A stretch of 64,000 nucleotides of DNA from Sequoia sempervirens (taxonomy: Eukaryota; Streptophyta; Pinopsida; Cupressales; Cupressaceae): contig VDFB02262689.1 of assembly GCA_007258455.2 (NCBI GenBank), positions 1 to 64,000 on the forward strand, given 5' to 3'. The position numbers were made by a program, and so were the translations under genes. This document shows, piece after piece, positions 10,850 to 22,390 of this stretch. Under the pieces are notes generated by a model. The model did no database searches. It was not told where the DNA came from and saw nothing but the letters and a program-made list of their open reading frames with translations. Each line of letters begins with the position of its first letter. Position 1 is the first letter of the stretch.

Positions 10850-12063
10850 TGTTGGCAACACAAGGGCAGACAACTGAGAGGGGGGGTGAATCAATTGTCA
10901 TACAAATTTAAACATATTCAACTTATTCTCATATTTGATTAATAACCATGAAAGCATAAATTATCAACACATCAGAAACACAAATAACACCAATATTTTT
11001 TAACGTGGATACCCTGTTAGGGGAAAAACCACGGTGGAGGTCAATCTGCAAGATTATACCCTATTAAAAGTATAAAGAATAATAAATGGGGAATGCACAT
11101 GCATTTAGGCACACTACCTAGAGCTCACTGCTCAATTACAACAAGGCTTCCTGCCCAAAGTAAGACACATTGTCTTACAAAAACATTCGGATTACATCCA
11201 CAGGAATTTGAACTGAGAAAATAGCATCTGCTAATTCCTAATTACAGTTCTGGTTAAGCACATGAACACTTCTCCACACTCTGTTTCTACCTTTGAATGA
11301 TTGGGACATTATTTGCACATCTCATACACACGCATTCCTTCAAATGGAATAAATAATCGCTTATATATATCTGCAACAAGAGATTACATCGCTACATGTC
11401 GGCTTCAACAAAATAATGAAACATATGCAAACTGTCAGCCCAAAATAATAAATAATTTTCAATGCGAATCAACCAATGTCGGCCACAACATAATGAAGAC
11501 CCAAAACAAAATCCTCAAACACAAAACACCTTAAAAATATATTCTACAAAGATCCACAATATGCTACCATCACCTTGTCGACCATGAACATGAAATACAT
11601 GAACATACAAGAGAAAATCACCAATCACAAGCACAACGATCAATGCGAACATGCAATACAGATAGAGAATGATCTAGAAACATCCAAAAACATCATGAAT
11701 CACTAGATAAGCATCCACAACAATTGAACTTACTAGAATCACATCATCTTCATTTAGAAACACCAACTGAAGCAACGAAAAAACTGTCAGAACACAACTG
11801 CTCATAACTCGATCAAATTTTCATGCGGATCTCTGAAACTTAACATGGATAAACTAGATAAACTTGACAACAAACCCTTTAGTCCACAACCTCTGGTCAT
11901 CAACTTACTAAGCTAACCAACAGACTGAACTTCACTGCATTACTGACAACCTGTAACTTATTCCATTACAATTTTCTCAATATCCTCGACATATACAGCC
12001 TTAAAGACATTAATTCCAATAGTGTTGACATCAATGAAAACCACATATCAGCAACATCCAACA
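10850..12063 (-). repeat. Copia 5' LTR, copy 1 (1214 bp)
   Basis: TGTTGGCAACAC...CATCCAACA ends match the partner at 5149-6348. It contains a gggggggtgaatca tract, a taataaat-rich stretch and tatatata near 11360. No coding content is recognised; open frames inside it are chance. Confidence 0.93.
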
Positions 12064-12335
12064 TTTATAAAATGGGATATTGCTTTAAATGTTCTATTGT
12101 ATACTAAAGATACATTACTTAAGTACATAGGTGGTTTGCATTCTTACCTAAGACATACTATTCTAATGTTGAGTCCTAGTAATCTGGATGAAGTGTCAGT
12201 CCAAGCCACTCTTTTAGAGTCAAGGGGTAAGAACACTTTCAGTGATAATTTCTCAAAGAAACCATCTAATTCTAAGGGGAAGTCTAAGGGTAAAGACAAA
12301 GATAAAGATAAAGGCGAAGGGAAGAAGATAACTAC
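12064..12335 (+). pseudogene. Family G gag, middle part, between two insertions
   Basis: The gag frame resumes after copia (KWDIALNVLLYTKDTLLKYIG...LRHTILMLSPSNLDE) and runs through a Ser/Lys-rich linker with GKSKGKDKDKDKGEGKK. It matches 46532-46799 in the uninterrupted element. It is cut at 12335 by element C. Confidence 0.9.
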
Positions 12336-13542
12336 TATAACATCTAGAAAATGCAGAGAAACAGATCAGAGCAAACATGCAATGCAATCTAAAATTCTAA
12401 TGCCATCTAAGCTAAGCAACAAAGAACCAAGGAAAGCCAAAACGTAAATAAATTGAACAATCTCGCCCAATATGTACGTAATTCCATGTATCATCTCGAT
12501 TGCCCTTCTCCATTTTTCCATTGTAGTATAATTGCCCTCAGATTTTTAAAGTTCATGCAAGTATAGCCTATGGTAATGATTTAGCAAAACATTGGAGATT
12601 CAAGATAGTTGCTCCAAAAAGTCATAAGATTTTGAGAGAGATTGGAATGATGAAGAACAGATCAATTTATAAAAAATTGATCATTCGAATGACAGGTCAG
12701 GATTGAAAGATCAACGGACGGTTGAGATCGCAAGATTAGACATGCATTTTTATAACTGTTAGTAGTGACATGAGTGGTACAAATTAGAAATAGAAATAAA
12801 GATTAAATAAATGATTTAATCTTTGAGTTTGGTATTCGGAAACAGAAGAATAGTCTTTGCATGACAAAGATAAAGATGGATTAAAGCAACTCTCTCTTCA
12901 AATGCACGCACAAGATTTAATTAATTAAATAGAAATATTTAATTAATATGCATGTACACGCAATTGAGTTAGCACTGGACGATTGAATGATTTGATGAAG
13001 AGATTACTCGAGAAAGCCACTCAGACATTAAATCAAGAGTTAACTGAGCGATTTAAATAGATGTTGAGTCGAGTCAAAGTGAATACTTAGATAATTTGCA
13101 CAATTATCTAAATATAGAGGAATGCGTTAAAATCGGATTTATGAATTAAATAATTCATTTAATTCAAGATTTGATATTGGAAGAATAATTAAATAAATAA
13201 GATTTATTTAATTAATTAACGAAGGGATTTAAATGAATAATTAAATAAATTAAGGATTTATTTAATTATAGTTGAAGTATAATAAAGAGTAAATTAAATA
13301 AGAATTTATTTAATCAAAGAAGGATAAGGTTAATTAGTAACATAATTAAATAAAAAGCGTTTATTTAATTAATCAAATGGAATAAAGAAAAGTATGAATT
13401 AATTAAATAATTAATTAATAGAAGAAATGAAGACTTTAGTGAATAATTAAATAATTGACATTATTTAATCATGACCATGGAAGAAATACAAATTATTAAA
13501 AATATTGAAGTCGCAGGCTTAAACTATATTTCAGTGTCTACA
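12336..13542 (-). repeat. Element C 3' LTR, copy 1 (1207 bp, AT-rich)
   Basis: It matches 29285-30490 with 7 differences in the first 109 bases. The terminal TG reads TA here. The last 450 bp repeat short motifs around TTAATTAAATAA a dozen or so times. Confidence 0.93.
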
Positions 13543-13559
13543 TTTGCCCCTCTTTGATA
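13543..13559 (-). other. Element C polypurine tract
   Basis: On the minus strand TATCAAAGAGGGGCAAA lies immediately upstream of the LTR start TGTAGACA. It confirms that element C runs on the minus strand. Confidence 0.85.
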
Positions 13560-13834
13560 CAATGTCATTTCGGCGTTGTGTCAAAGAAAATAGATAAAAA
13601 TATGCCCCAGTCATGCCCCAGTGTAAACAGGTGAAGGTATGCCCCCTCGGGAAAATTGAAAAATTTGTGAAAAATTTCAGAAAAAATTGGAAATGATCCC
13701 GATTAGTCCATTGGATAGCCAGAAATGCAGTGGAGTTGACGGAATTGAAGTTGGAAATGTTAAGGACAGGTACGGGTTGATTGAAGTTGGAAGTTAATGC
13801 GACTAGTAGAAAAGAATGCCACCAAAACCCTAGG

Positions 13835-13842
13835 TATAAATA
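13835..13842 (+). promoter_or_regulatory. TATA box of the antisense PMD gene
   Basis: TATAAATA lies on the plus strand 79 bp upstream of the predicted first ATG (13921), outside the LTR. It is conserved in copy 2 at 61544-61551. The position suits an independent promoter for the antisense gene. Confidence 0.6.
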
Positions 13843-13920
13843 GAAATTGGGGTAAAAACCAATTCATTTTTACCCACCTAGCTTTGAGATTTGAGATTTT
13901 GCTCTGCACCCATAGCGAAG

Positions 13921-16607
13921 ATGTCTCCTGTTTTGAACACCCACCATCGAGCATACAGGATCCAGACTTTCAGCCGGCCAACCGACGCGGACCCCCCGAT
14001 ATGTACCTTAAACTTGACTTGTGAATTTTTTATTTGCGCGAGTTTTTATGCGTTTATTTGCTATTTTGTTATGCGTCATTTTATTGAAAAGTTGCAAGTG
14101 AGTGCGCAATCGACGCATTTGCATGCAGATCAACGCATTTGTAAAATTAGGTAGATGGTTAGCATAGGGTTTGTGTGGTTCAACGCATTTGATAAATAAC
14201 AACGCATTTGCATTTAAATTAGCCGCATGTGTTTATTTTTCATCGCAGTTGCATTTATTTTGACGCAAATATTATTTGATTTATGCAGGAACATTTTCTA
14301 TTTTTGCATGCATTTGCATTTAATTTAGATGCATGTAAGAAAGAATGACGCATGTGTGAAATTGAATTACGCATTTGGTTTTCTTCATGGCATTTAAAAA
14401 AGAATGACGCATTTGAATAGCATTTGATTTAGTCATTTTGCACTAGGATAGATGTTTGATGCTGACATGAGGAATGTATAATGCCATTACAGGTTGTTTT
14501 AGACATTGTATACACGCGAGAGTCAAGACCTATGACTTTTCACTTATGAGATAGCTTGCGGAGTGCAAAGAGGCGATTCTTATGGCACCTAGGTCTTCTA
14601 CATGTGATAGACATGCCCCAGATTCGGGTGAATTGGGGTTTATTGACAGCGTTGTGCGAGCGGTGGCACTTGGAGACTTCGTCATTTCACTTGCCTACTG
14701 GAGAGGTGACAGTGACCTTAGAGGACGTCTACAGGATCTTGAGACTTCCCATCAGAGGCACGAGGGTGAGGTACGTTACCCAAAGGGGTATTGCTGAGAT
14801 GTGTAGATACTACCCTCATGCCGATGTCAAACAGTTAGGGTTTGATCATTATGATATTAGATGGTGTGTATTGGCATAAAGCTATAGGTAGTTGGATTGT
14901 CTAGTGTGTACATTGATAGGTGGTATAGTTCTTCTTGACCGTCAAGGTCATGGTTTTCCTGTGGGTTGGGGGGAGATGCTAGTAGGTATGTTAGAGCGAC
15001 GAGAGGTATATGATTGGGGTCCCTGTCTCCTTGGCATGTTATATTTTCACTTGCATGATATAGCCTATCGAGAGGCTCAATCCATGAGTTGTGGTACCAT
15101 GCTCCTGATGGTATGGGCATGGGAACACATTGCCATTTTTTGACCACCGGTTACAATCGATGTACAACACAGAACTCCTTATGTATTATGCTATGCTGGG
15201 GCGAACACTCAGCGCCACATGGGAGATACCAAGTATTTCAAGCATGCCACTAATACTATGGTTCAGTTTACATGGAGACCATACCTGGGATGTGCAGAGT
15301 GGTCAAACAAGGATGATCATTTTCCTTTTTGCCGCTAGACTCAGTACCTAATTGGGTGGACTGTTTCACATGTCCACATTATTGAGTGAAATTTGCCAGA
15401 TCATGTATTGCGGCAGTTCGGAGAGGTACAGGATGTGCTGAGAGGACGAGCCGAGTTCGCGAGGTCCTCATGAGAGATCCCATTGTGGGGTCTAGAGATT
15501 CCAGTAGCCACTACGGAGGCCAATATTGATGGATTGCAGGCAGTTTCATGGGGATGGAGAGATGGTGCGGCAGACCCAGGTACCACAGAGGCTTACGATC
15601 AGTGGTGGGTTATGCATAGGCCGATTCCCCTTACAGATCCAAATCAGGTTGTGCCGATAGAGCAGCGAGGGATAGGACTGCACGGCAGGCGTGGTAGAGG
15701 CAGAGGTCAGAGAGGTGGAGGGGGTCTTGGTGATGATGGAGATGGTGGTGGAGGTGGTCGGTGAGGTGGTAGGAGAGGGAGGTGTGGACGGAGGGGATGA
15801 GGGCCACCATTATCACTAATTCATGAGGAGGGACGGGGAGAGGAGGATGTGTCCATGCCGGATATTGGCAGAGGTGGGGAGGAGGTGCACGTTGAGATTG
15901 GTGGAGAGAAGGAGCATCCCGCAGAGGAGGGCGTTCCAAAGGTTCATGCAGAGGAGGAGGCAGACAGAGAGGAGGCAAAGATTGATGCCCTTGGCTTACT
16001 TGGTGCCTATCAGGATGATGATGAGGAGGATGATGATCATGAGCGGGAGATTTGAGACAGGATTTTGGAGGATTTGGACGATGAGGATGATGGTGTACCG
16101 AGGGTGAGACAGGTTGACATAGAGGTAGTTGATTCTGACACTGCTACACTTCGGGCCCAGATTGCATCCTTGGAGGAGCAGATGAGGGTCATGATGTCTG
16201 AGAGGTATTTGGTACAGATGGAGAGGGACATGGCCATCATGGATAGAGATCAGGCCATAGCTCCGAGATAGGAGACCAAGAAGAGATTCACAGAGATTAG
16301 AGCCTTATGTACTGGGTTGGCAGCTGCATTTTCCAGAGAGTTAATCAGAGCTGGGGAGAGGGTCACTTATTACAGAGATTTATATGAGGCAGCAGTTCCT
16401 CTAGAGAGACGGGCCCCAAGTTTTTCAGAGGCACGTAGTGAGAGGTCCCAGACTAGGACTCACTCCAGGACAGCTAGCACAAAGGGTGTCGAGCAGCCAC
16501 ACAAAGTTGGTCCATATGACAAGCCCCCTTCAGGTCACAGGTCATCAAGTTCTTGGCATCAGTCATCCGCACACTGTAGCCATGATAGCAATGGCAGTAT
16601 AGGATAG
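13921..16607 (+). pseudogene. Antisense plant mobile domain (PMD/MAIN-like) gene in element C, copy 1
   Basis: PMD proteins (MAIN/MAIL1 family) are nuclear in plants and also occur in transposable elements; their biochemical activity is not settled. Exon 1 (13921-13998, 26 codons) has VLNTHHRAYRIQ, like the family's N-terminal helix. An intron of 494 bp (13999-14492) ends TTACAG, and exon 2 runs 14493-16607 in one frame and in phase. Family signatures: LLTALCERWHLETSSFHLP, GEVTVTLEDVYRIL, YDWGPCLLGMLY, MLLMVWAWEH, FTWRPYLG, LPDHVLRQFGEVQDV. The C-terminus is Gly-rich, then Asp/Glu-rich (about 15850-16110), then a coiled coil (LRAQIASLEEQMRVM) and a Ser/Arg/His-rich tail. About ten in-frame stops (e.g. 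14547, 14877, 15141) but no frameshift. The donor reads AT instead of GT. Confidence 0.82.
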
Positions 16608-17402
16608 GGACATGTCTTGATATGTACTGAGACATTGTATTATGATCACATAGCCTGCGGGCTTCCATATTTATGATACATTATGACATTGTGATGTGGC
16701 ATTGTTGAGTGATATATATATATATGATTTTGGCAGCGATTCTCAGTTCTATTTATTTATTATGCAGTTGTTTATTTATACATGTTATGTTTATATGATG
16801 TCTATATGATGGATGATCATATCTACTTTATGATGTGTTTATGAAGCTTATGATGTGATGCATGTATTTGCATTTGTTATGTACATGGAATGCATATGAT
16901 ATTTATTGTATGATGATAAATGTCTATTATGCCATGATGTCCTAGATATGATTAATTCCTATATGGTTGTATTTTTCAAATGCAAGATGTATGCATGATT
17001 GATGATAAATGCCTATATGTTTGTATATTTGTAACATGTATGTGTGTATGCAGGATGACTTATATTTTTGTGTGTCACAAGACCCCATCATAATACAAGA
17101 AGGAATAATTGTTAGTGCGGAAAGAAAGATTGAGAAATAATAAAAGAAATGAGATGGATGTTAGTATTAGCAATCGTCAATGTTTCGTTGCATCACAAAA
17201 GGTGTTGCACTTTATCATCATTGGGTAGGACTAAAACAAATGGAGAAAAACACCATGATATGACATAGATCAGTGTGTGCAAGGTCATCCACTTGATAAC
17301 AAAAGACAGTCGCAGACAAGGATTGTCATTAACTCATACTAAGGGCACAATTTCCCCCAGTCTTTTTGTCAGAACAAACCACAGACAACAAACAAAATAA
17401 AA
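16608..17402. other. Spacer of element C, low-complexity
   Basis: Rich in ATG/TGAT words, with a short (AT)n run near 16712-16725. No coding frame, RNA gene or repeat boundary is recognised. It probably contains the 3' end of the antisense transcript, but no clear poly(A) signal was chosen. Confidence 0.4.
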
Positions 17403-18590
17403 GATGGGTCATGAGACATCTTCGCTCCTCTAAATACTTCATGGGACATCCTTGAGGAAACTAGTAACATGACTCAAAATCAAATTTAAAAGATAGTTGA
17501 TAGACAATAGTCAAAGAAAACAGAATTCTGATACATCGTTGCTTCTCTAAATCCTTCATGGGACATCCTTTAGAAAGCTAGTAACATAATTCCCATCATA
17601 AATTCAAATGAAAAGATAAAATAAATAAGTCAAAAAGTCAAAAATCCAGTAAAATATTTTCCAAAACTTGATCTGTTTGTTTGATTGTTTTGAATGATAA
17701 AAGGATTGATTGATAGAGCCTGATTTAAGGAGATACACATATTGGATAAGACTTTGAGTCTGGTTTCGATGTTATGACTATCTGTATAAGGCATGACAAA
17801 TCCTGGTTTCAGAAAGACATGTATCGTATAAGATGTTGAGTCAGATGTCGTTGATGTGATAACCTGTGTAAGGCTATGTTTGATTGTTTGACAATGTCAA
17901 TATGCAGGAAGGACTAATCCTATATAAGACATAGATTGTTTTACTGATATCTATATTCAAGAAGGACTCATCCTGAACAAGACACAGGTTGATTGTTCTG
18001 ATGATGTTTGTTTCCAGGAAGGACACATCCTGTAGTAGACATTAGTTGATCTGTTTGGATTGTTTCATTTGGAACGTTGTTTGATTTGACTTAGAGACAT
18101 TGTTGACTTGTTCACCAGATTGATGCATGACACGATACGATGTGTGGACAATTGACTGTGTGTGACGACAAACCCTAAAGGACTGACCTAGTGCGGCCTC
18201 GGGGGCTCATCAATTGATGGCCTTGCCTACGTTATACACGCAGAGACCTCATAGTTTGACTTGACTTTGACTGACAAGACTAACTACACATAGAAGATGT
18301 GTGTGATAGTGAATGTGACGAACCCTAAAGGACTGACCTAGTGCGGCCTCGGGGGCTCATTGATTGATGGCCTTGCCTACGTTATACACGTAGAGACCTC
18401 GTAGTTTGACACGACCTATGACATTGTCATATCGAAATATGAATTGATCCATGATTTTATATAGACAAACCAAAAGAGAGTGACCTAATGCCTCGGGACC
18501 ACATCGGCAGATGGCCTTTCCTACGTTTAGTCGCATAGGCAATGTAGTTCGACTAGCGACAAAGACTAACAAGTGCGACTGACTTTGACT
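17403..18590. repeat. Three sets of imperfect tandem repeats in element C spacer
   Basis: Set 1: two units of about 120 bp sharing CTTCATGGGACATCCTT (17403-17605). Set 2: four short units around CAGGAAGGACTCATCC (about 17808, 17904, 17956, 18015). Set 3: three units about 150 bp apart (18171, 18321, about 18467) sharing GACCTAGTGC, a GCCTCGGG core and a CCTACGTT...GTAG stretch. Tandem repeats downstream of pol are common in Tat/Ogre elements. Confidence 0.75.
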
Positions 18591-19328
18591 CTGTTTTTTG
18601 GATTTTCGACATGTTTTATTTTTTTGACTTTTTGAAGTTTTCTGATGTTTTTGTGTTTTCTCAGGTCATTGTGTGATGTTTTTTTTTGGATTTTTCTATG
18701 GTTTATGTCTTCAACACAGCCAATGTAAGAACCAATATGACACACGTCAAGTGTTTTCCCCTCGTCGAATATAAGACCAATTGATTATGAATAGGGTAAA
18801 ATGGGGGATATGAAATGCACTCGATGTCAATCGTTCCAAGTTATGGGGACGACTACCACTTATTACAAATGGTATGTACAAGTGATAGATAGGAAAGACA
18901 AGTGATATGTACAGGAATAAATAGTATATACAGGGATGTGGTGTATGTACACGAATGTGGTGTATGTACAGGGATTAGATTAGAATGATAGTAGACAAAG
19001 GAGCAGAGTCAACTACACATGGTGCCCATTTGCCAGGTTTTCACCATGGTACTTATCCAAAGCGCCACCAAAGTGGTTTTCACTATTGGACGAATTATTT
19101 CTCTTTACTATTTTCTGGATTATCGAAAAAAAATTTGGTGTTACCAAGATGCCTATTTGCCAAGTTTTCACCTTGGTAACAATTTTTTTTGTTGATTTTC
19201 TAATTTTTTTGTATTTTTGCTAATTAAGACAAGGCTCTCAGAAGCTATGCGTAGAACTTCTTCAGATGAAGACTATTGATTGGCGAGAACAATGGTTCCC
19301 CTTCAGGAGTAGAGAGTTGGTACACTCT
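18591..19328. other. Spacer between repeats and integrase in element C
   Basis: Includes a short tandem array of about 20-24 bp units with GTATGTACA (18866-18976). Two copies of a 26-bp word around TTTGCCAGGTTTTCACC lie near 19026 and 19156. No coding content is recognised. Confidence 0.5.
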
Positions 19329-20580
19329 TCATCCAAAGGCTTCTGTAACAATATAAGGTCCTAACCAGTTTGGTTCAAACTTTCCTAGTTTTTCTCTTTC
19401 TACTTGATTCTTTGGGTTCTCCATTAAAACTAGGTCACCAATGTCAAATTTTTTGTTCAAGACCTTCCTGTTATAGCTACGATGAAGGAAATTTTGATAT
19501 GCTTGGAGATGGTCTAGTGCCTTCTGTCTTCGCTCATCTAGGAATTCTAGCTCATGGAGTCTCGATACTCGGTACTCTTCATCATCAATGTGGCCTTTCA
19601 AGGATACCCTTAGGGAAGGAATCTCGACCTCAATAGGAAGAATAGCTTCATAAACAAATACTAGTGAACAGGGAGTGGTGCCAGTGGGAGTACAGATACT
19701 TGTATGATAAGCCCATAAGGCGGGATTAAGCTGTAAATTCCAATCATGACCAACATCATTAACAGTCTTTTTGAGGATTCTAATGATGGTTTTGTTAGAT
19801 GCCTCTGCTTGGTCGTTACCTTATGGGTAGTATGGAGTGGAAAAGTGATGTTGAATATGAAATTCATCACAAAGATGGCAGAATTCTTGATTCTTAAATG
19901 GGCGGCCATTATCTGTGATTATGGACTAACGGACACCATACCGATAGATGATATAGTTCAGGATAAATTTAGAAATTTGTGTGCCAGTAATGTATGTCAT
20001 AGGAATAGCTTCAATCCACTTCGTAAAATACTCAATGGCAATGATAATGAATTTGTGGCCATTAGATGATGTGGGGTGGATCTTACCTATGAGGTCGAGT
20101 CCCCATTGGATGAAGGGCCATGGTGACATTATAGGACGGAGCTCCTGTGCTGGTGCATGTATCAAGTCTCCATGAACTTGGAATTGATGACATTTCTTTA
20201 CAAAGACATATAATTCCTTTTCCATAGTAGGCCAATAATAACCCAGTCTCATAATATTTTGGCTAAGGTAGGACCACTAGAATGGGAACCACATATACCC
20301 TCATGTACCCCTCGCAAGGTTGCTTGTGCTTCATTAGAATCAAGACATCTCAGTAGTGTATTATCTAAGGCGCGTCTATATAGGGTGTCTCCAACGATGG
20401 TGTATTTGGTTGACTTGCAGAGGAATGTCCTACATTGGTTGTTTGACAGGCCAATGGGTATAATTTCGGCATGAAGGTAGTCATAGATTTCTTTGTACCA
20501 TGAGGAATCAGGACCAACAATGTCACATACCATTTCAGAATCTGGGATATCGTAGGCTGGGATCAAAAGTTGTTCTACCA
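19329..20580 (-). pseudogene. Element C integrase
   Basis: The zinc region HEGICGSHSSG...GYYWPTM...KKCHQFQ has lost one Cys of the second pair. The catalytic core keeps all three acids: WGLDLIGK, ITDNGRPF and NDQAEASNK. The C-terminus runs through LDERRQKALDHLQAYQ, VLNKKFDIGDLVL and a GPY/F-like NWLGPYIV to a stop at 19329. Stops at about 19925 and one frameshift near 20250 break it. Confidence 0.88.
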
Positions 20581-21436
20581 AAAACTCAAACTTAGGCACG
20601 TTGTTAGGAATGTCTAGAAGTGATGCAATTGTAGCCATAGTGTTGACTGCCCTGTTTAAAACATGAGGTATATGATGAAATTTGACTTTGTCAAAGTACT
20701 CTTTAAAGCTATTAGCCATGTGTTTGTATGGAGCAAGTTTCTCATCCTTAGTCTCATAATCATCATTTACCTGTCTGATTACTAGTTGAGAATCACCATA
20801 TACCTGTATGTTTTTAATTTTCCACTTGACTACCATGCGTAACCTTGTCACTAGAGCTTCATACTCTGCTATGTTGTTAGTGCATGGGAATGCAATCCTG
20901 AATGACTTAGGGATGGAATCACCCTGTGGTGTGATAAATAGTATACCAGCCCCTGAGCCATGATTTGTATGTGAGCCATCAAAGTACAATTTCCATGTTA
21001 TGTTTGTGTCAATTGAGAATATAAACTCATCAGGAAAGTCTGCAACTAATGGGTGATTTGCTTGTAGTGGTGCGTCGGCTAACTGATCAGCGATGACTTG
21101 TCCTTTAATAGCCTTTATTTCTACATATTGGATATCATACTCACTAAGTATCATAACCCATTTGGCCAATTTCCCTATTAATGATGCCTTGCTTAGAAGA
21201 TATTTCAGAGGATCTATTTTGGCAATCAACATTGTTTGATGGTTTAGCATATAGTGCCTTAGTTTTTGGGTAGCAAATACTACTGCAAGATAGTCACATT
21301 CAATGGTACTATAGTTGAGCTCATAACCTACCAAAGTCTGACTAATATAATAGACTTCCCTTTCATGACCTTCATCATCATTTTGTGCAAGTAATGCTTT
21401 GAGTGATGAATGGGTTGCTATAATATAAAGAATCAA
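20581..21436 (-). pseudogene. Element C RNase H plus second (Ogre-type) RNase H
   Basis: The first, gypsy-type domain (about 21436-21140) has HEREVYYISQTL, NYSTIECDYLAVVFATQKLRHY and a degraded first catalytic site (ATHSSLKALL). The second domain (about 21020-20620) has LYFDGSHTNHGSGAGI, TNNIAEYEALVTRLRM and VYGDSQLVIRQVND, with D, E and D in place. This resembles the archaeal-type RNase H acquired by Tat/Ogre elements. The stretch is one uninterrupted frame through to the integrase zinc region. Confidence 0.88.
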
Positions 21437-22390
21437 TGGTCACCCTTCAACAGGTGGCATTAAGACTGGTGGTGTGAGTAGATATTCTTTAATCAGTTGA
21501 AAAGCCTCTTCGTACCTAGTTGTCCATGCAAAGGGTACCCCTTTCTTAAGTAGATGTTGAAAAGGATGTGTCTTATCTGCTAGTTACACTATAAATATTC
21601 TGATGGATTGCAGTCTTCCTTGCAATGTCCTTTGTTGACTGAGATTAGTTGGTGGAGGCATGTCTATGATTTCTTTCACCTTTGTCGGATCCACTTCAAT
21701 GCCTCGTCTAGAAATGATATAGCCTAAAAGCTTTCTTGACTTTACTCCAAACACACATTTCTTGGGATTGAGTCTCACTTTATACTTCTCTAGCCTTTGA
21801 AATATCTTGTCTAAAACCTATAAATGTTATGCCCTTTTCTTGGATTTAACTATAAGGTCATCGACATAATCCTCCATAAGAGTGTGTACTAGATCATGAA
21901 AGATGGTGGTCATGGCACGTTGATAGGTTGCTCTACCATTTTTGAGTCCAAAGGGCATAACATTCCAGCAATACATTCCCCAAGGATAGGTGAAAGTTGT
22001 CTTAGGTTGGTCTTCAATTGCAATTCTGCTATGATTATATCCTGAAAATCCATCCATAAGGGACAACATCTCATATCCTATTGTCATGTCAACTATCATG
22101 TCTATGTTAGGCAAAGGGAAGTCATCCTTAGGACAAGCCTTGTTGATATCTCTGAAATTAGTACAGATGCAGATGCCCCCTATTGGTTTAGTGACCGGTA
22201 CAAGATTGGAAATCCAATCTGCATAGTTGATTGATCTAATAAAACCAACGTCTAACAATTTCTTGAGTTCTGCCTTGACTAGTAAAGCAATCTGTGGATG
22301 CATTTTCCTCATTTTCTATTTCACTAGTTTGACACCTGGTTGTAAGGGTAAGTGATGTAGAACAAGTTCAGGATCCAACCTAGGCATGTC
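21437..22390 (-). pseudogene. Element C reverse transcriptase
   Basis: Blocks in order: KAELKKLLDVGFIRSI, TNFRDINKACPKDDFPLPNI, MLSLMDGFSGYNHSRI, TFTYPWGMYCWNVMPFGLKN, and the active site YVDDLIVKS (about 21860-21830). The thumb region has RLNPKKCVFGV and LLGYIISRRGIEVDP. Stops at about 21824, 21581 and 21437 and one TAG near 22313 are the only breaks, so decay is mild. Confidence 0.9.

Larger units (their letters stand above)
5149..12063 (-). mobile_element. Ty1/copia element, copy 1, nested in G gag
   Basis: This full-length 6.9-kb element is inserted in the opposite orientation to G. LTRs with TGTTGG...CCAACA ends lie at 5149-6348 and 10850-12063. The target duplication is TTTAG (5144-5148) and TTTAT (12064-12068), one mismatch. 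The uninterrupted relative at 46530-46545 reads GAGTTTAGAAAATGGGC, confirming the site. The gene order on the minus strand is gag, protease, integrase, reverse transcriptase, RNase H, the copia order. Confidence 0.95.
1..16410 (+). repeat. Copy 1 of a 47.7-kb-offset duplicated segment
   Basis: This stretch is nearly identical to 47709-64000. The offset is 47708 at the window start, 47709 across the copia gag and the PMD gene, and 47590 at the end, after a net 119-bp deletion in copy 2. The first 60 bases differ at one position. Both nested elements (copia and C) sit at the same points in both copies, so duplication followed nesting. Both copies run off the window, so the true length is unknown. 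It may be a real segmental duplication or two haplotypes joined in one scaffold. Confidence 0.95.

Noticed and set aside
13891..14154. 87-codon plus-strand open frame spanning PMD exon 1 and beyond
   Set aside because: Only codons from 13921 to 13998 resemble PMD proteins; the rest reads through the predicted intron and its CGCATTTG word field.
14582..14797. Alternative start MAPRSSTCDRHAPDS for the PMD gene
   Set aside because: It lies in a different frame from the PMD signatures and is not kept as a long frame in copy 2.
16712..16725. Short (AT)n microsatellite
   Set aside because: Too short to be meaningful and unremarkable in an AT-rich spacer.
17403..18590. CRISPR-like array
   Set aside because: Units are long, imperfect and without regular spacers; they are ordinary tandem repeats in a plant retrotransposon.
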